58,274 nt of DNA from Ornithinibacillus scapharcae TW25 (GCF_000190475.1 NZ_AEWH01000018.1:1-58274), one strand, 5' to 3'. Positions 31,107 to 41,690 are shown, counted from the first letter of the stretch. Program-made: numbers and translations. The notes: generated from the sequence alone by a model not told the origin.

Positions 31107-32993
31107 ATGGTATATGATGCAGGGCATTACGATACAATTGTAGTCGGTGCGGGTCATGCAGGTGTAGAAGCTGGTCTTGCTGCTGCAAGAATGGGTGCCA
31201 AAACACTCATGCTTTCTCTAAACCTGGATATGGTTGCCTTCATGCCATGTAATCCATCGATTGGTGGACCAGCTAAAGGGATCGTTGTACGGGAAATCGA
31301 TGCTTTAGGTGGAGAAATGGCAAAGACAATCGATAAAGCTTATATTCAAATGCGTATGCTAAACACAGGTAAAGGCCCTGCTGTTCAGGCATTACGAGCT
31401 CAAGCTGATAAACCGATTTATATAAAGGAAATGAAACAAACACTTGAAAATCAAAAGAATCTAACCCTCCGTCAAGGTATGGTAGATGACCTTATTATCG
31501 AGGACGGCGTATGTAAAGGAGTCATAACAGAAACTGGTGCTGCATACCGTGCAGAAACGGTTATTATTACGACTGGAACCTTTATGCGTGGAAAAGTTTT
31601 AATGGGTGATTTGGAATATGAAAGTGGTCCAAATAATCAGCGACCATCTATTAAACTGTCAGAGAACCTAGAAAAACTTGGAATAGAGTTAGTTCGCTTT
31701 AAGACTGGTACTCCTCCACGTGTCAACAGCCATACGATTGATTATTCGAAAACGGAGATTCAACCAGGTGATGACAAACCACAAGGATTTTCTTATGAAA
31801 CGACTGAATTTATCATGGATCAAATTCCTTGTTGGTTAACGTATACAAATGAATTTACACATCAAATTATTAATGATAATTTGGGTCTTTCAGCGATGTA
31901 TTCTGGCGCTAAGCGAGGCACAGGTCCACGTTATTGCCCATCTATTGAAGACAAGATTGTTCGTTTTAATGATAAACCAAGACACCAAGTATTCTTGGAA
32001 CCAGAGGGTAGAGATACAGAGGAAGTCTATGTTCAAGGACTTTCTACTTCATTGCCAGAGTCTGTCCAACACGAAATCATTCGCTCTGTACCTGGATTAG
32101 AAAATGCAGAAATGATGCGTCCTGGTTATGCGATTGAATATGATGCTGTTGTTCCAACTCAGCTTTGGCCAACTCTTGAGCTAAAGAATATTCCAGGATT
32201 ATTTACCGCCGGTCAAATTAACGGTACATCTGGATACGAAGAAGCGGCTGCTCAAGGAATCATGGCTGGTATTAATGCAGCAGCTAAAGTGTTAGGGAAG
32301 GAACCAGTCATCCTAGATCGTTCGCAAGGCTATATAGGGGTATTGATTGATGACCTTGTAACAAAGGGCACAAAAGAACCTTACCGCCTTCTAACATCTC
32401 GTGCAGAATATCGCTTACTGTTACGTCATGATAATGCCGATCTACGTTTAACTGATATTGGCTACGAGTTAGGTTTAATTTCAGAGGAACGCTATCAAAG
32501 GTTCCAGATGAAGAAACAACTTGTAGAAGAAGAAAAAGAACGTCTACGAAAAATTACGATTAAACCAACTCCTGAAGTACAAACTATGCTTGAAGGGGCA
32601 GGTGCAACACCATTAAGAGAGCCTATGAAGGCTTACGATTTACTAAAACGTCCGGAATTAAACTATGAATTAATCGATCAAGTGATTGAATCTAATACCG
32701 AGATTCCTACGGATGTAAAAGAACAAATCGATATTCAAGTGAAGTATGAAGGATATATTAAAAAGGCAAATGAGCAAGTGGAACGTATGAAGAAGATGGA
32801 AGACAAGAAAATCCCTGATGATATTGATTACGATGCAATTAGTGGCCTTGCAACGGAAGCAAGACAAAAGTTAAAATTAGTTCGTCCATTATCAGTAGGT
32901 CAAGCATCTCGTATCTCTGGGGTAAACCCAGCAGATGTATCTATTCTTCTTGTGTATATCGAACAAGGTAGAATAGCTAAAATAGCAAATTAA
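31107..32993 (+). CDS. mnmG: tRNA uridine-5-carboxymethylaminomethyl synthase, FAD enzyme MnmG
   Basis: 628-residue partner of MnmE. N-terminal FAD site [19 protein letters not shown], the [14 protein letters not shown] segment, the conserved PSIGGPAKG loop with CNPSIGG, and the C-terminal helical domain ending in [23 protein letters not shown] behind AAAGGAAG, 34 bases after mnmE. Confidence 0.97.
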   Translation: MVYDAGHYDTIVVGAGHAGVEAGLAAARMGAKTLMLSLNLDMVAFMPCNPSIGGPAKGIVVREIDALGGEMAKTIDKAYIQMRMLNTGKGPAVQALRAQADKPIYIKEMKQTLENQKNLTLRQGMVDDLIIEDGVCKGVITETGAAYRAETVIITTGTFMRGKVLMGDLEYESGPNNQRPSIKLSENLEKLGIELVRFKTGTPPRVNSHTIDYSKTEIQPGDDKPQGFSYETTEFIMDQIPCWLTYTNEFTHQIINDNLGLSAMYSGAKRGTGPRYCPSIEDKIVRFNDKPRHQVFLEPEGRDTEEVYVQGLSTSLPESVQHEIIRSVPGLENAEMMRPGYAIEYDAVVPTQLWPTLELKNIPGLFTAGQINGTSGYEEAAAQGIMAGINAAAKVLGKEPVILDRSQGYIGVLIDDLVTKGTKEPYRLLTSRAEYRLLLRHDNADLRLTDIGYELGLISEERYQRFQMKKQLVEEEKERLRKITIKPTPEVQTMLEGAGATPLREPMKAYDLLKRPELNYELIDQVIESNTEIPTDVKEQIDIQVKYEGYIKKANEQVERMKKMEDKKIPDDIDYDAISGLATEARQKLKLVRPLSVGQASRISGVNPADVSILLVYIEQGRIAKIAN

Positions 32994-33000
32994 ATGCATA

Positions 33001-33034
33001 GGTCAGATCTTTTGATAGAGATCTGGCCTTATTC
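33001..33034 (+). terminator. Terminator-like hairpin after mnmG
   Basis: GGTCAGATCT pairs with AGATCTGGCC, followed by a short T-containing tract. Confidence 0.6.
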
Positions 33035-33148
33035 TTCAATAAGGTAAGGATAAAGCTTTTTCTTACCTTGAGATACATACAAGTGAAAAGAACAAACAAG
33101 CGAATGCGAGTTTTTAATACATAACTTTAGTAGAGGAGTGTCATGTAG

Positions 33149-33865
33149 ATGAACCCAACTCAATTTGCTACAGAATTAGAAAAAAAGGGAATTAACTTAT
33201 CGGAGCGACAACTGGAGCAATTTCACATCTACTATAAGACTTTAGTAGAGTGGAATGAAAAGATTAACTTAACAGCATTAACAGATGAAGAAGATGTATA
33301 CTTAAAGCATTTTTATGATTCTATATCTGCTGCATTCTATCACGACTTTACAAAGGAACAGCATATTTGCGATGTCGGAGCAGGGGCTGGTTTCCCAAGT
33401 ATCCCAATCAAGATCTGTTTTCCACATCTCAAGGTTACCATAGTAGATTCCTTACAAAAAAGAATTGGTTTCTTAAATCACCTTGCATCTCAATTAGAGT
33501 TGTCTGATGTTGCATTTTATCATGATAGAGCCGAGACATTCGGTAAGAATGGTAAATTCCGTGAATCCTATGATACAGTGATGGCAAGAGCAGTTGCCAG
33601 AATGTCCGTATTAAGTGAATTATGTCTTCCGTTAGTTAAAAAGAATGGGACATTTATTGCGATGAAAGGATCACAAGCAAACGAAGAATTGCAACTTGCA
33701 AAAAATGCAATTGAAATTCTAGGCGGTGAAGTAGATTCAAACCATACATTTTCACTTCCAGAAGAAAATAGTGATCGTTCCATTGTAATCATATCCAAGA
33801 AACGTCAAACACCGAAGAAATATCCACGAAAACCTGGTACACCAAATAAAGAGCCAATCGAATAA
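33149..33865 (+). CDS. rsmG: 16S rRNA m7G527 methyltransferase
   Basis: 238 residues. SAM-binding [16 protein letters not shown], then [14 protein letters not shown] and [13 protein letters not shown], matching RsmG/GidB. Loss of this modification gives low-level streptomycin resistance in related bacteria. ATG behind AGAGGAG. A basic tail ([18 protein letters not shown]) ends the protein, as in B. subtilis. Confidence 0.96.
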   Translation: MNPTQFATELEKKGINLSERQLEQFHIYYKTLVEWNEKINLTALTDEEDVYLKHFYDSISAAFYHDFTKEQHICDVGAGAGFPSIPIKICFPHLKVTIVDSLQKRIGFLNHLASQLELSDVAFYHDRAETFGKNGKFRESYDTVMARAVARMSVLSELCLPLVKKNGTFIAMKGSQANEELQLAKNAIEILGGEVDSNHTFSLPEENSDRSIVIISKKRQTPKKYPRKPGTPNKEPIE

Positions 33866-33871
33866 TAGATG

Positions 33872-33906
33872 AAAACAGGGGAAATATAGGTTTTTCCTGT
33901 TTTTTT
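33872..33906 (+). terminator. Terminator of rsmG
   Basis: AAAACAGG pairs with CCTGTTTT in a T-rich setting, just past the rsmG stop. Confidence 0.65.
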
Positions 33907-34026
33907 GTCGAATGGGATATAAGAGCATATCCAAGCCGAAAAGAGTGTGATAAAATAGGCTTAACGTGATTTCTATGGTAAAATATAATAGATTTCGTAT
34001 AGTTAATAGTTGTACATATTAATTAA

Positions 34027-34042
34027 TGTTTCACGTGAAACA
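34027..34042. promoter_or_regulatory. parS: parS site upstream of noc
   Basis: TGTTTCACGTGAAACA, a perfect palindrome equal to the B. subtilis parS consensus bound by Spo0J. It lies in the rsmG-noc gap. Confidence 0.95.
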
Positions 34043-34104
34043 TTTTAATAGATAGAGAGAATATAGAATCTATTAATCTATAGTATAAAAAGGTGGTGCT
34101 GTAG

Positions 34105-34965
34105 ATGGTAAGTCCATTTAACCGCATTTTTGGTATTGGTGAGAAGGATAATGAAGTAGTTGAGGAAGAGACCTATCATCCAGATGAAGTAATACAACTT
34201 CCGGTTAATCAAATACAACCCAATCGTTATCAACCTCGTACCGTATTCAATGAAGAAAAAATCGAAGAACTTGCTAAAACAATCAACACTCACGGTATCA
34301 TCCAACCAATTGTTGTTCGGAAGATAGATAATGATAAGTATGAGATCATTGCTGGTGAACGTAGATGGCGTGCAGTTCAATCACTAGGGTGGGAGAATGT
34401 TTCTGCGATTATTCGGGATATGAATGATACCCAAACCGCCTCAGTAGCCTTAATTGAAAACTTGCAACGCGAAGAACTGACAGTGATTGAAGAAGCTGTT
34501 GCATACGCTAAATTACTAGAACTACAAGGTCTCACTCAGGAAGCACTTGCACAGCGATTAGGTAAAAACCAGTCGACTATTGCCAATAAACTTCGCTTAT
34601 TAAAGTTACCTGAACAAGTACAGGAAGCATTATTAAGAAAAGATATTACCGAAAGACACGCTAGAGCACTCATAAAATTAAAAGACGAAGCTTTACAATT
34701 AAAACTACTTCAAGAAATTTTGGAGCATGAATTAAATGTAAAGCAAACAGAAGAAAGAATTGAAAACTTAAATAATGCGAAAGACAAACCAAAGCGTAAA
34801 AAGCCTGTCTTAAAAGGTGTTAACAAAGACATCCGAATTGCAATGAACACGATTAGACAGTCATTAAGTATGGTATCTGATACAGGTATCGATATTGAAT
34901 CTGATGAACAAGATTTGGATGACTACTATCAAATTACTATAAAAATACCAAAAAGAAGTAAATAG
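34105..34965 (+). CDS. noc: Nucleoid occlusion protein Noc
   Basis: A 286-residue ParB paralogue that binds DNA around the chromosome and blocks Z-ring assembly over it. N-terminal membrane-targeting stretch ([12 protein letters not shown]), a ParB/CTP domain with [12 protein letters not shown], a helix-turn-helix ([26 protein letters not shown]) and a C-terminal dimerisation region. GGTGGTG lies ahead of the ATG. It precedes soj-spo0J as in B. subtilis. Confidence 0.93.
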   Translation: MVSPFNRIFGIGEKDNEVVEEETYHPDEVIQLPVNQIQPNRYQPRTVFNEEKIEELAKTINTHGIIQPIVVRKIDNDKYEIIAGERRWRAVQSLGWENVSAIIRDMNDTQTASVALIENLQREELTVIEEAVAYAKLLELQGLTQEALAQRLGKNQSTIANKLRLLKLPEQVQEALLRKDITERHARALIKLKDEALQLKLLQEILEHELNVKQTEERIENLNNAKDKPKRKKPVLKGVNKDIRIAMNTIRQSLSMVSDTGIDIESDEQDLDDYYQITIKIPKRSK

Positions 34966-34971
34966 ATTATG

Positions 34972-34999
34972 CCCCATCTACAGAGATGGGGATATTTTT
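34972..34999 (+). terminator. Terminator of noc
   Basis: CCCCATCT-ACAG-AGATGGGG followed by ATATTTTTA. Confidence 0.75.
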
Positions 35000-35136
35000 A
35001 TGCTATATCATGGGGATTTTTAACTATTTTTTGAGGATATATTTCATTTCCATAAAAAATAGTAAATTTAATAGTTATTCATTCGAAAAAAGTGATAAAA
35101 TAAATAGTATATTGTTTTTAGGTAGGTGAAATTATT

Positions 35137-35910
35137 ATGGGGAAGATTATGTCTGTCGCCAATCAAAAAGGTGGCGTTGGAAAAACAACTTCATCAGTTA
35201 ATCTAAGTGCCTGCTTAGCATACTTAGGCAACAAAGTGTTGTTAGTAGACATAGACCCACAAGGTAATGCAACTAGTGGGGTAGGTATCAATAAGGCAGA
35301 TATGAATCAATGTGTATATAATGTACTTGTGGAAGATCTTCCTGCAAGCGAGGTTATTGTACCAACAAGTGTTGAAAATCTTGATATTATACCAGCTACA
35401 ATTCAATTAGCTGGAGCAGAAATAGAATTAGTACCAACGATTTCCCGTGAGATTAGATTAAAAAAGGCATTAGATGAAGTACGTGATAATTATGATTACA
35501 TTATCATTGATTGTCCACCATCTTTAGGTCTTCTTACGCTTAATGCGTTAACTTCTTCTGATACAGTATTAATTCCTGTTCAATGCGAATATTATGCACT
35601 CGAAGGGCTTAGTCAATTGCTAAACACAATACGTTTAGTACAGAAACATTTAAATAAAGAACTAATGATTGAAGGTGTACTTCTTACGATGCTTGATGCT
35701 AGAACAAATCTAGGGATTCAAGTAATTGAAGAGGTTAAAAAGTACTTTCAGGATAAAGTCTATAACTCTATTATTCCAAGGAATATTAGACTTGGAGAGG
35801 CACCGAGTCATGGACAACCAATTATCACATATGATCCAAAATCAAAAGGTGCAGAAGTATATCTTGAATTAGCAAAGGAAGTGATGGCTAATGGCACGAG
35901 GGTTGGGTAG
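35137..35910 (+). CDS. soj: Chromosome partitioning ATPase Soj (ParA)
   Basis: 257 residues. Deviant Walker A NQKGGVGKTTSSVN and Walker B VLLVDIDPQGNAT, plus IIIDCPPSLG. Soj with Spo0J organises the origin and regulates DnaA. The ATG follows GGTAGGTGA. It overlaps the start of spo0J by 20 bases. Confidence 0.97.
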   Translation: MGKIMSVANQKGGVGKTTSSVNLSACLAYLGNKVLLVDIDPQGNATSGVGINKADMNQCVYNVLVEDLPASEVIVPTSVENLDIIPATIQLAGAEIELVPTISREIRLKKALDEVRDNYDYIIIDCPPSLGLLTLNALTSSDTVLIPVQCEYYALEGLSQLLNTIRLVQKHLNKELMIEGVLLTMLDARTNLGIQVIEEVKKYFQDKVYNSIIPRNIRLGEAPSHGQPIITYDPKSKGAEVYLELAKEVMANGTRVG

Positions 35911-36727
35911 AGGATTAGATGCTTTTTTCCCTGAAATTGAGGAAAAAGAGGATGATGTAGTTCAACAGATATCAATTAAAGAATGTAGACCGAATCCATA
36001 TCAGCCTAGAAAGGTTTTTCACACAGATGCTATTGAAGAATTAAAAGAGTCTATTTTGGAATTTGGTATTATACAGCCCTTAATCGTACGTAAAAGTATT
36101 AAAGGATATGAAATTGTAGTAGGGGAAAGACGTTTCCGTGCTGCAAAGGAAGCTGGATTAACTGAAATTCCAGCAATCGTAAAAGAATTATCAGATGAGA
36201 AAATGATGGAATTAGCATTATTAGAAAACCTGCAACGTGAGGACTTAACTCCTATCGAAGAAGGTCAAGCCTATGCTAATCTAATGAAAGAATTAAATAT
36301 TACCCAAGAAGAATTATCAAAACGACTTGGAAAAAGTCGTTCACACATTGCTAATATGGTAAGGTTACTTGGTTTACCTGAGAAAGTAATTGCGTATATT
36401 AACAATGGTGAATTATCTATGGGTCATGGTAGGGCGTTACTTGGACTTAAGGATAAAGACAAACTTATACCGTTAGTGAAAAAAATTATTAGCGAAAAAT
36501 TGAATGTGCGCCAGGTGGAAAAGCTAATTATTATTTTGAATGAAAAGCCAGTGAAGAAGAAGATAAAGCCTAAAAAGGATATTTTCTTACAAGAAAGAGA
36601 ATCTGTATTACGAGAAAAACTTGGGACATCGGTTTCGATTCAGCGAGGCAAACGAAAAGGTAAAATCGAGATCGAGTTTTATACGGATGATGATTTAGAT
36701 AGAATAATAGAGGTACTAGAAAGATAA
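35891..36727 (+). CDS. spo0J: Chromosome partitioning protein Spo0J (ParB)
   Basis: 278-residue CTP-dependent clamp that loads at parS and recruits SMC. Starts MARGLGRGLDAFF, has the Arg-rich CTP motif GERRFRAAKEAG, a helix-turn-helix (ITQEELSKRLGKSRSHIANMVRLLGL), and a C-terminal dimer domain. Both parS sites in this window lie within 2 kb of it. Confidence 0.97.
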   Translation: MARGLGRGLDAFFPEIEEKEDDVVQQISIKECRPNPYQPRKVFHTDAIEELKESILEFGIIQPLIVRKSIKGYEIVVGERRFRAAKEAGLTEIPAIVKELSDEKMMELALLENLQREDLTPIEEGQAYANLMKELNITQEELSKRLGKSRSHIANMVRLLGLPEKVIAYINNGELSMGHGRALLGLKDKDKLIPLVKKIISEKLNVRQVEKLIIILNEKPVKKKIKPKKDIFLQERESVLREKLGTSVSIQRGKRKGKIEIEFYTDDDLDRIIEVLER

Positions 36728-36744
36728 TTATATATAGTCATGAG

Positions 36745-36771
36745 GGAGTGGGGGATACCACTCCTTTTTTT
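36745..36771 (+). terminator. Terminator of soj-spo0J
   Basis: GGAGTGG pairs with CCACTCC, then seven T. Confidence 0.85.
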
Positions 36772-36860
36772 GAACGTTTATTTCCTTACTACTATTTGAT
36801 GTTAGTTCTACTATATAGACAATAATGGTTCATAAATAGTATGATTAGTAAATATTAAAA

Positions 36861-36876
36861 TGTTTCACGTGAAACA
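36861..36876. promoter_or_regulatory. parS: parS site downstream of spo0J
   Basis: A second exact TGTTTCACGTGAAACA, 2.8 kb from the first, in the spo0J-DUF554 gap. Confidence 0.95.
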
Positions 36877-36923
36877 TTATCATGAGAGACTCATGAACGG
36901 CGCAGAGAACGGGGGTTTAGCAT

Positions 36924-37631
36924 ATGGCTTTATTCGGGACATTAGTAAATGGCGGGTTGATAATCTTGGGGAGTTTATTAGGTTTGATGTTCACCAAAAT
37001 ACCCGAACGATATAAAGAAACAGTGATGCATGGAATAGGCTTAGCGGTTATCCTAATTGGAATACAGATGGCTTTTTCCACACAACTCATTATAGTCGTA
37101 TTACTAAGCTTGTTAACCGGAGCAATCATTGGTGAGATGTTCAATTTGGAAGAAAAGCTTAATCTGTTTGGAAAATGGATTGGAAATAAATTTACTACCA
37201 GTTTAGAGGGTAATAACTCTATCTCACAGGGATTTGTTACCGCATCGTTAATATTTGTTGTTGGTGCCATGGCTATTATTGGTGCATTAGATAGTGGGAT
37301 AAGAGGTGATCATGAAGTACTCATTACAAAAGGGATACTAGACGGATTTGTAGCGCTTGTATTAACGACCACATTAGGATTTGGAGTTGCATTGTCGGTT
37401 ATTCCAGTAGTACTATATCAAGGATCCATTGCTTTATTAGCAACACAAATAGAAAGCTGGATACCAGATTCCTTTCTAAATGGCCTCATTGTGGAATTAA
37501 CCGCAGTTGGTGGCCTACTTATTGTAGCAATAGGGCTAAATATGCTGAAAGTTGTCCAAATCAGAGTCGGCAACCTATTACCATCCATTCTTATGGTAGG
37601 AGTAATCTATTATTTATATCAGCTATTTTAG
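36924..37631 (+). CDS. DUF554 family membrane protein
   Basis: 235 residues with about six membrane segments, starting MALFGTLVNGGLIILGSLLG and containing the conserved GIGLAVILIGIQMA and GDHEVLITKGILDGF segments of DUF554 (YdfK-like) proteins. Substrate unknown. ATG 8 bases downstream of GGGGG. It stands after the second parS site. Confidence 0.85.
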   Translation: MALFGTLVNGGLIILGSLLGLMFTKIPERYKETVMHGIGLAVILIGIQMAFSTQLIIVVLLSLLTGAIIGEMFNLEEKLNLFGKWIGNKFTTSLEGNNSISQGFVTASLIFVVGAMAIIGALDSGIRGDHEVLITKGILDGFVALVLTTTLGFGVALSVIPVVLYQGSIALLATQIESWIPDSFLNGLIVELTAVGGLLIVAIGLNMLKVVQIRVGNLLPSILMVGVIYYLYQLF

Positions 37632-37633
37632 GG

Positions 37634-37726
37634 TAGGACATGGTGAGGGTAAAACAAACGAATACCTAAAGGACTAAAATATTCTCTATCAGCTCTTTTC
37701 ATATTACAATGGCATACCATGTCCTA
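37634..37726. repeat. 93-base element bounded by 11-bp inverted repeats
   Basis: TAGGACATGGT and ACCATGTCCTA are perfect inverted repeats 71 bases apart, just after the DUF554 stop. No coding or T-run follows directly; it could be a large hairpin or a very small mobile-element remnant. The rest of the gap to 37869 shows nothing. Confidence 0.35.
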
Positions 37727-37869
37727 TTAGGGAGATGGTATCCTGAGTACTCCTGTAGAAGTTAGTACGAGTAAGAACGCTAGGTGACCTATACTAGAAA
37801 TAGATTGATTGGAGTGCCTACGCAACCCTCTAGCGAGTTATTTAATGAAACACTTAAAACCAGTTTAAA

Positions 37870-38486
37870 TCAAATAGGTTCTTTTCTTGCCCTTGGCATC
37901 ACAATTGCTGGAGTAACATAGCTTGATTTTAGTTGTTGGTCAATGTTATCTATAACATTGGCTATTTTTTTGGCCATTTCCACTACAATAGATAATCTAG
38001 TGTTTTGTAGTACGGAATACTCCATGAAACCACTAATATTCACGACGCCTGTTATATGAATATTTCCAACTGGGGGCAGTGGTTTATTTAATGCTGCACC
38101 TGGCTTTAGAGCACCTTCACAGGCAATGATTTGACCAACAGAGCTAGTTTTACCTAGACAAGCATCAATTGCAATAATATAAGCATTTCTATGCTGTTTT
38201 TCAATTAATTGAATATATTCTTCGAGATTTGTTGCATGGACAGGATCTTGTAATGTCCCATAAACCGTCATATGTCTTAATTTTTTTCCATTAAATACGA
38301 TCCAGTTAAAGGACCTAATGCATCACCAGTTGAGCGATCGGTACCTACACATACAATGACATATTCTTTTGGAATATTTGGGAACCAGTTCATAATGGAA
38401 TCACTCATGGAGGTCATAAGGTTAGGGTCAGTATGTATCATTCTAATTGTTTCATTTTTTTGCGTTAACCGATTCTTTAGATTCAT
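37870..38486 (-). pseudogene. yyaC: Sporulation protein YyaC, frameshifted
   Basis: YyaC is a germination-protease-fold protein expressed early in the forespore. Here the first 69 codons (..VIVCVGTDRSTGDALGPLTGSYLMEKN) and the last 133 (MTVYGTLQDPVHA..HITGVVNISGFMEYSVLQNTRL..) are in different frames. The break is at the T7 run 38281-38287: one extra A on the coding strand gives ..LMEKKLRHMTVYGTL, continuous with B. subtilis YyaC. All other family residues are in place. The ATG follows GGAGGAG. The gene is against the direction of its neighbours. Confidence 0.9.
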
Positions 38487-38682
38487 AGGTTCTCCTCCAC
38501 ATACATATTGTTATTAGTATACGGATTTACTTTTGTTTTTATACATTATCCATTACATAAACTTTTGGACTGTTGATGGAAATGGAAAATGGATTAAAAA
38601 CTTAGTCAGATTCGTATCAATATGGATTCATTACATCAAATTGTATATAGAATGACAGAGGTAGATGATGGAGGAGAAGTGA

Positions 38683-39705
38683 ATGTGGAAATCAGGATTT
38701 AAATGGATGTTCCTTATTATTGGAACAACTATTGGAGCTGGGTATGCATCAGGTAGGGAACTATGGGAATTTTTTGGTCATGGAAGTGGACTTGCTATTG
38801 TATTGTTCATGGTGTTTTTTACAATATCGCTTTATGTCATTATGTCGGTTAGCTATAAAAATGCATCAACAGAATATAGACCCGTTCTGAGAGAGATAGT
38901 TGGCGATAAATTGGCACCCGTATATGATGTCATGATATTTGTCTATCTCTTTACAACAACGGTTGTCATGATGTCTGGTAGTGGTGCGACCGGACAAGCT
39001 TTTAACTTCCCGTATTGGTGGGGGATTGTTTTTATCTGTATCATGTTGTTTTTGTTATTTTTACGGGATATTAGTGGATTACTTTCCATGAACCAGATTA
39101 TATTGCCGATTCTAATAGTAGGGCTACTTTATATTTTATTAACGTTTACGTATGATGAGAGTCTTAATCTATTCTCAAATTGGCGGGAGCAGCATAACTG
39201 GACATCGGCATTTCCGTTTACAGCACTCAATATCCTACCATTAATCGCAGTACTTGGTGCAGTAGGGGATAAAGTGAAGTCCAAACAAGAAATATGGATT
39301 GCTAGTCTTGGTAGTGGATTGATATTAGGAGTGTTAACGTACATATATAACAATAGCTTAATTCAAATTGCAGAAGAAATTCTATTATACGAAATACCTT
39401 TATTTGCGATATTAAGTAATTATCCATTTCAAATGGTTATATTTATGACGATATTATTATGGTTTGCAATTTTTACTACTGCAGCATCTGGTGTATTAGG
39501 GCTAACAACCCGATTAGTAAGCTATTTTAAAATACCATTTTGGTTGCTTGTCACCATAATTTTAGCTACAATGATACCATTAACAACAGTTGGTTTTTCA
39601 ACTTTAGTCAGTGTTTTATACCCTTTATATGGATTACTAAATTTATACGTGCTAACAAGACTTCTATTGTTTCCATTGTGGTATAAGACAGGAAAAAAAA
39701 TATAA
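38683..39705 (+). CDS. YkvI-family membrane transporter-like protein
   Basis: 340 residues with about ten membrane helices. The N-terminus FKWMFLIIGTTIGAGYASGRELWEFF is the glycine-rich first helix of the APC/LeuT-fold YkvI family. Substrate unknown. The ATG follows GGAGGAG. It may be co-transcribed with the DUF951 gene 24 bases on. Confidence 0.85.
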   Translation: MWKSGFKWMFLIIGTTIGAGYASGRELWEFFGHGSGLAIVLFMVFFTISLYVIMSVSYKNASTEYRPVLREIVGDKLAPVYDVMIFVYLFTTTVVMMSGSGATGQAFNFPYWWGIVFICIMLFLLFLRDISGLLSMNQIILPILIVGLLYILLTFTYDESLNLFSNWREQHNWTSAFPFTALNILPLIAVLGAVGDKVKSKQEIWIASLGSGLILGVLTYIYNNSLIQIAEEILLYEIPLFAILSNYPFQMVIFMTILLWFAIFTTAASGVLGLTTRLVSYFKIPFWLLVTIILATMIPLTTVGFSTLVSVLYPLYGLLNLYVLTRLLLFPLWYKTGKKI

Positions 39706-39729
39706 AATCAATTTAAGGGGAAGTACAAA

Positions 39730-39927
39730 ATGGTGGATAAGGAATTTCAATTACATGATATTGTACAAATGAAAAAGCCCCACCCATGCGGGGAAAACCG
39801 TTGGAAGATTATACGTATGGGAATGGATATACGAATAAAATGCATGGGTTGTGACCATAGCGTAATGATTGCACGCAAGGATTTTACAAAGAAACTAAAA
39901 AAGATATTAGAAAAAGCAGAAAATTGA
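39730..39927 (+). CDS. DUF951 protein (YyzM-like)
   Basis: 65 residues with HPCGENRWKIIRMGMDIRIKCMGCDHSVMI, the paired CG/CxGC cysteines and basic C-terminus of DUF951. Probably a small nucleic-acid-binding domain; function unproven. AAGGGGAAG precedes the ATG. Upstream of ychF as in other bacilli. Confidence 0.9.
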   Translation: MVDKEFQLHDIVQMKKPHPCGENRWKIIRMGMDIRIKCMGCDHSVMIARKDFTKKLKKILEKAEN

Positions 39928-40013
39928 ATTGATTTCTCTTGAACTAAATTATTAAAAAATGGTAAAATTAGTATATAGATAGATAGAGAATTTAAAAATA
40001 ATAGGGTAAATAG

Positions 40014-40054
40014 GCGAAAATAGGCCCCGTTATGGGGTCTATTTTCGCTTTTTG
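40014..40054 (+). terminator. Terminator between DUF951 and ychF
   Basis: GCGAAAATAGGCCCC pairs with GGGGTCTATTTTCGC, then TTTTTGC. Confidence 0.9.
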
Positions 40055-40141
40055 CTTGCTTGTCTTTTTTGAAGTCAAAATCTATAATTGAATTAGTGAA
40101 CGCGTTCTATATGAATGGAATCCTTAAGGAGTGGAATTGAA

Positions 40142-41242
40142 ATGGCTTTAACAGCAGGAATCGTCGGACTTCCAAATGTAGGGAAATCTACATTATTTAA
40201 TGCAATAACTCAAGCAGGTGCAGAGGCTGCAAACTATCCGTTTGCTACAATTGATCCCAATGTTGGGATGGTAGAAGTTCCTGATGAGCGTCTAGATAAA
40301 TTAACAGAATTAGTAAAACCGAAGAAAACAGTACCAACAACATTTGAATTTACGGATATTGCCGGTATCGTAAAGGGTGCTAGTAAAGGGGAAGGATTAG
40401 GGAACCAATTTTTATCCCACATCCGCCAAGTGGATGCAATTTGCCAAGTGGTTCGTTGTTTTGTGGATGAAAATATCACGCATGTTTCTGGTAAGGTAGA
40501 CCCTATTGATGATATTGAAATCATTAATTTAGAACTAATTCTAGCAGACTTAGAAACCGTTAATAAACGAATCCAACGTGTAGAAAAGTTAGCCAAACAA
40601 AAGGATAAGGATGCACTTGTTGAATATGAAGTGCTTTCAAAAATCAAAACAGGCTTAGAAGAAGAAAAACCTGCACGTGCCCTGGAATTCACGGACGAAC
40701 AACAAAAGTTAGTTAAAGGTCTGCATCTACTAACAAGTAAACCGATGTTATATGTAGCTAATGTTGGTGAAGATGAAGTAGCAGACCCAGATGCTAATCC
40801 GAATGTACAAAAGGTTAGAGATTATGCTGCAAAAGAAGGGGCAGAAGTAATCGTTATTTGTGCTCGAATTGAGGAAGAAATTTCTGAATTAGATCAGGAT
40901 GAAAAAGAAATGTTCTTAGAAGAGCTAGGTATTTCAGAATCTGGTCTAGATAAGCTAATTAAGGCCTCTTACAGCCTTTTAGGACTGGCAACATACTTTA
41001 CTGCTGGTGAACAAGAAGTACGTGCCTGGACATTCCGTAAAGGGATTAAAGCACCACAAGCAGCTGGTATCATTCATAGTGATTTTGAAAGAGGATTTAT
41101 TCGTGCTGAAACTGTTTCTTATGATGATTTATTAGAGGCCGGTTCCATGGTACATGCTCGTGAAAAAGGGAAGGTAAGACTAGAAGGAAAAGAATACATT
41201 GTTAAAGATGGCGATGTTATTCACTTCCGCTTTAATGTTTAA
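40142..41242 (+). CDS. ychF: Redox-regulated ATPase YchF
   Basis: 366-residue Obg-family P-loop protein that prefers ATP. G1 GLPNVGKSTLFNA, DIAGIVKGASKGEGLGNQFL switch region, altered G4, and a C-terminal TGS domain (FTAGEQEVRAWTFRKG to DGDVIHFRFNV). The start is the ATG at 40142 behind GGAGTGG. Confidence 0.96.
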   Translation: MALTAGIVGLPNVGKSTLFNAITQAGAEAANYPFATIDPNVGMVEVPDERLDKLTELVKPKKTVPTTFEFTDIAGIVKGASKGEGLGNQFLSHIRQVDAICQVVRCFVDENITHVSGKVDPIDDIEIINLELILADLETVNKRIQRVEKLAKQKDKDALVEYEVLSKIKTGLEEEKPARALEFTDEQQKLVKGLHLLTSKPMLYVANVGEDEVADPDANPNVQKVRDYAAKEGAEVIVICARIEEEISELDQDEKEMFLEELGISESGLDKLIKASYSLLGLATYFTAGEQEVRAWTFRKGIKAPQAAGIIHSDFERGFIRAETVSYDDLLEAGSMVHAREKGKVRLEGKEYIVKDGDVIHFRFNV

Positions 41243-41275
41243 TAGGTTATTACGTAAATAGGATCTCTCGAAGAC

Positions 41276-41304
41276 TTGTTATTTCATATAATGTTTGTTA
41301 TAAT
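41276..41304 (+). promoter_or_regulatory. Sigma-A promoter of rpsF-ssb-rpsR
   Basis: TTGTTA (41276-41281) and TATAAT (41299-41304) with a 17-base spacer. The 98-base leader before rpsF holds a small hairpin (AGTAAT..ATTACT), possibly for feedback by S6/S18. Confidence 0.75.
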
Positions 41305-41402
41305 ACACTATTGTGAGTAATGAATTTTAATTACTCCTTGCTCTTGTTGCGAAGTTTACTTCAATAGATAAGGGCCGCTAAGACCAAAAGGAGGTGTAAC
41401 GG

Positions 41403-41690
41403 ATGAGAAAATATGAAATCATGTACATCATCCGCCCAGACATGGAAGAGGAAGCGCAAAAAGCTTTAATCGAGCGTTTCAACGGTATCTTAACAGATAA
41501 CGGGGCGGAGATTGAAAATGTTAAAGAAGTAGGCAAAAAACGCCTAGCATATGAAATTAACGATTACCGTGATGGATACTATGTTTTAATTAACTTCTCT
41601 GGCGATGAAAAATCAGTTAATGAATTTGATCGTTTAGCTAAGTTCTCTGAAGACATTATTCGTCACATTGCAGTTCGAGAAGACCAATAA
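41403..41690 (+). CDS. rpsF: 30S ribosomal protein S6
   Basis: 95 residues, [18 protein letters not shown].. to [12 protein letters not shown], a ferredoxin-like fold. AGGAGGTG lies just before the ATG. First gene of the conserved rpsF-ssb-rpsR operon. Confidence 0.97.
   Translation: MRKYEIMYIIRPDMEEEAQKALIERFNGILTDNGAEIENVKEVGKKRLAYEINDYRDGYYVLINFSGDEKSVNEFDRLAKFSEDIIRHIAVREDQ

Noticed and set aside
34027-34042. Noc-binding site in the rsmG-noc gap
   Set aside because: The sequence is the parS palindrome (CACGTG core), not the Noc-type CCCGGG core.
38277-38290. Programmed -1 frameshifting as the common explanation of the A7 breaks
   Set aside because: It could fit the ATPase, but yyaC is normally one frame and recF breaks are in shorter runs, so one shared programmed mechanism is unlikely.
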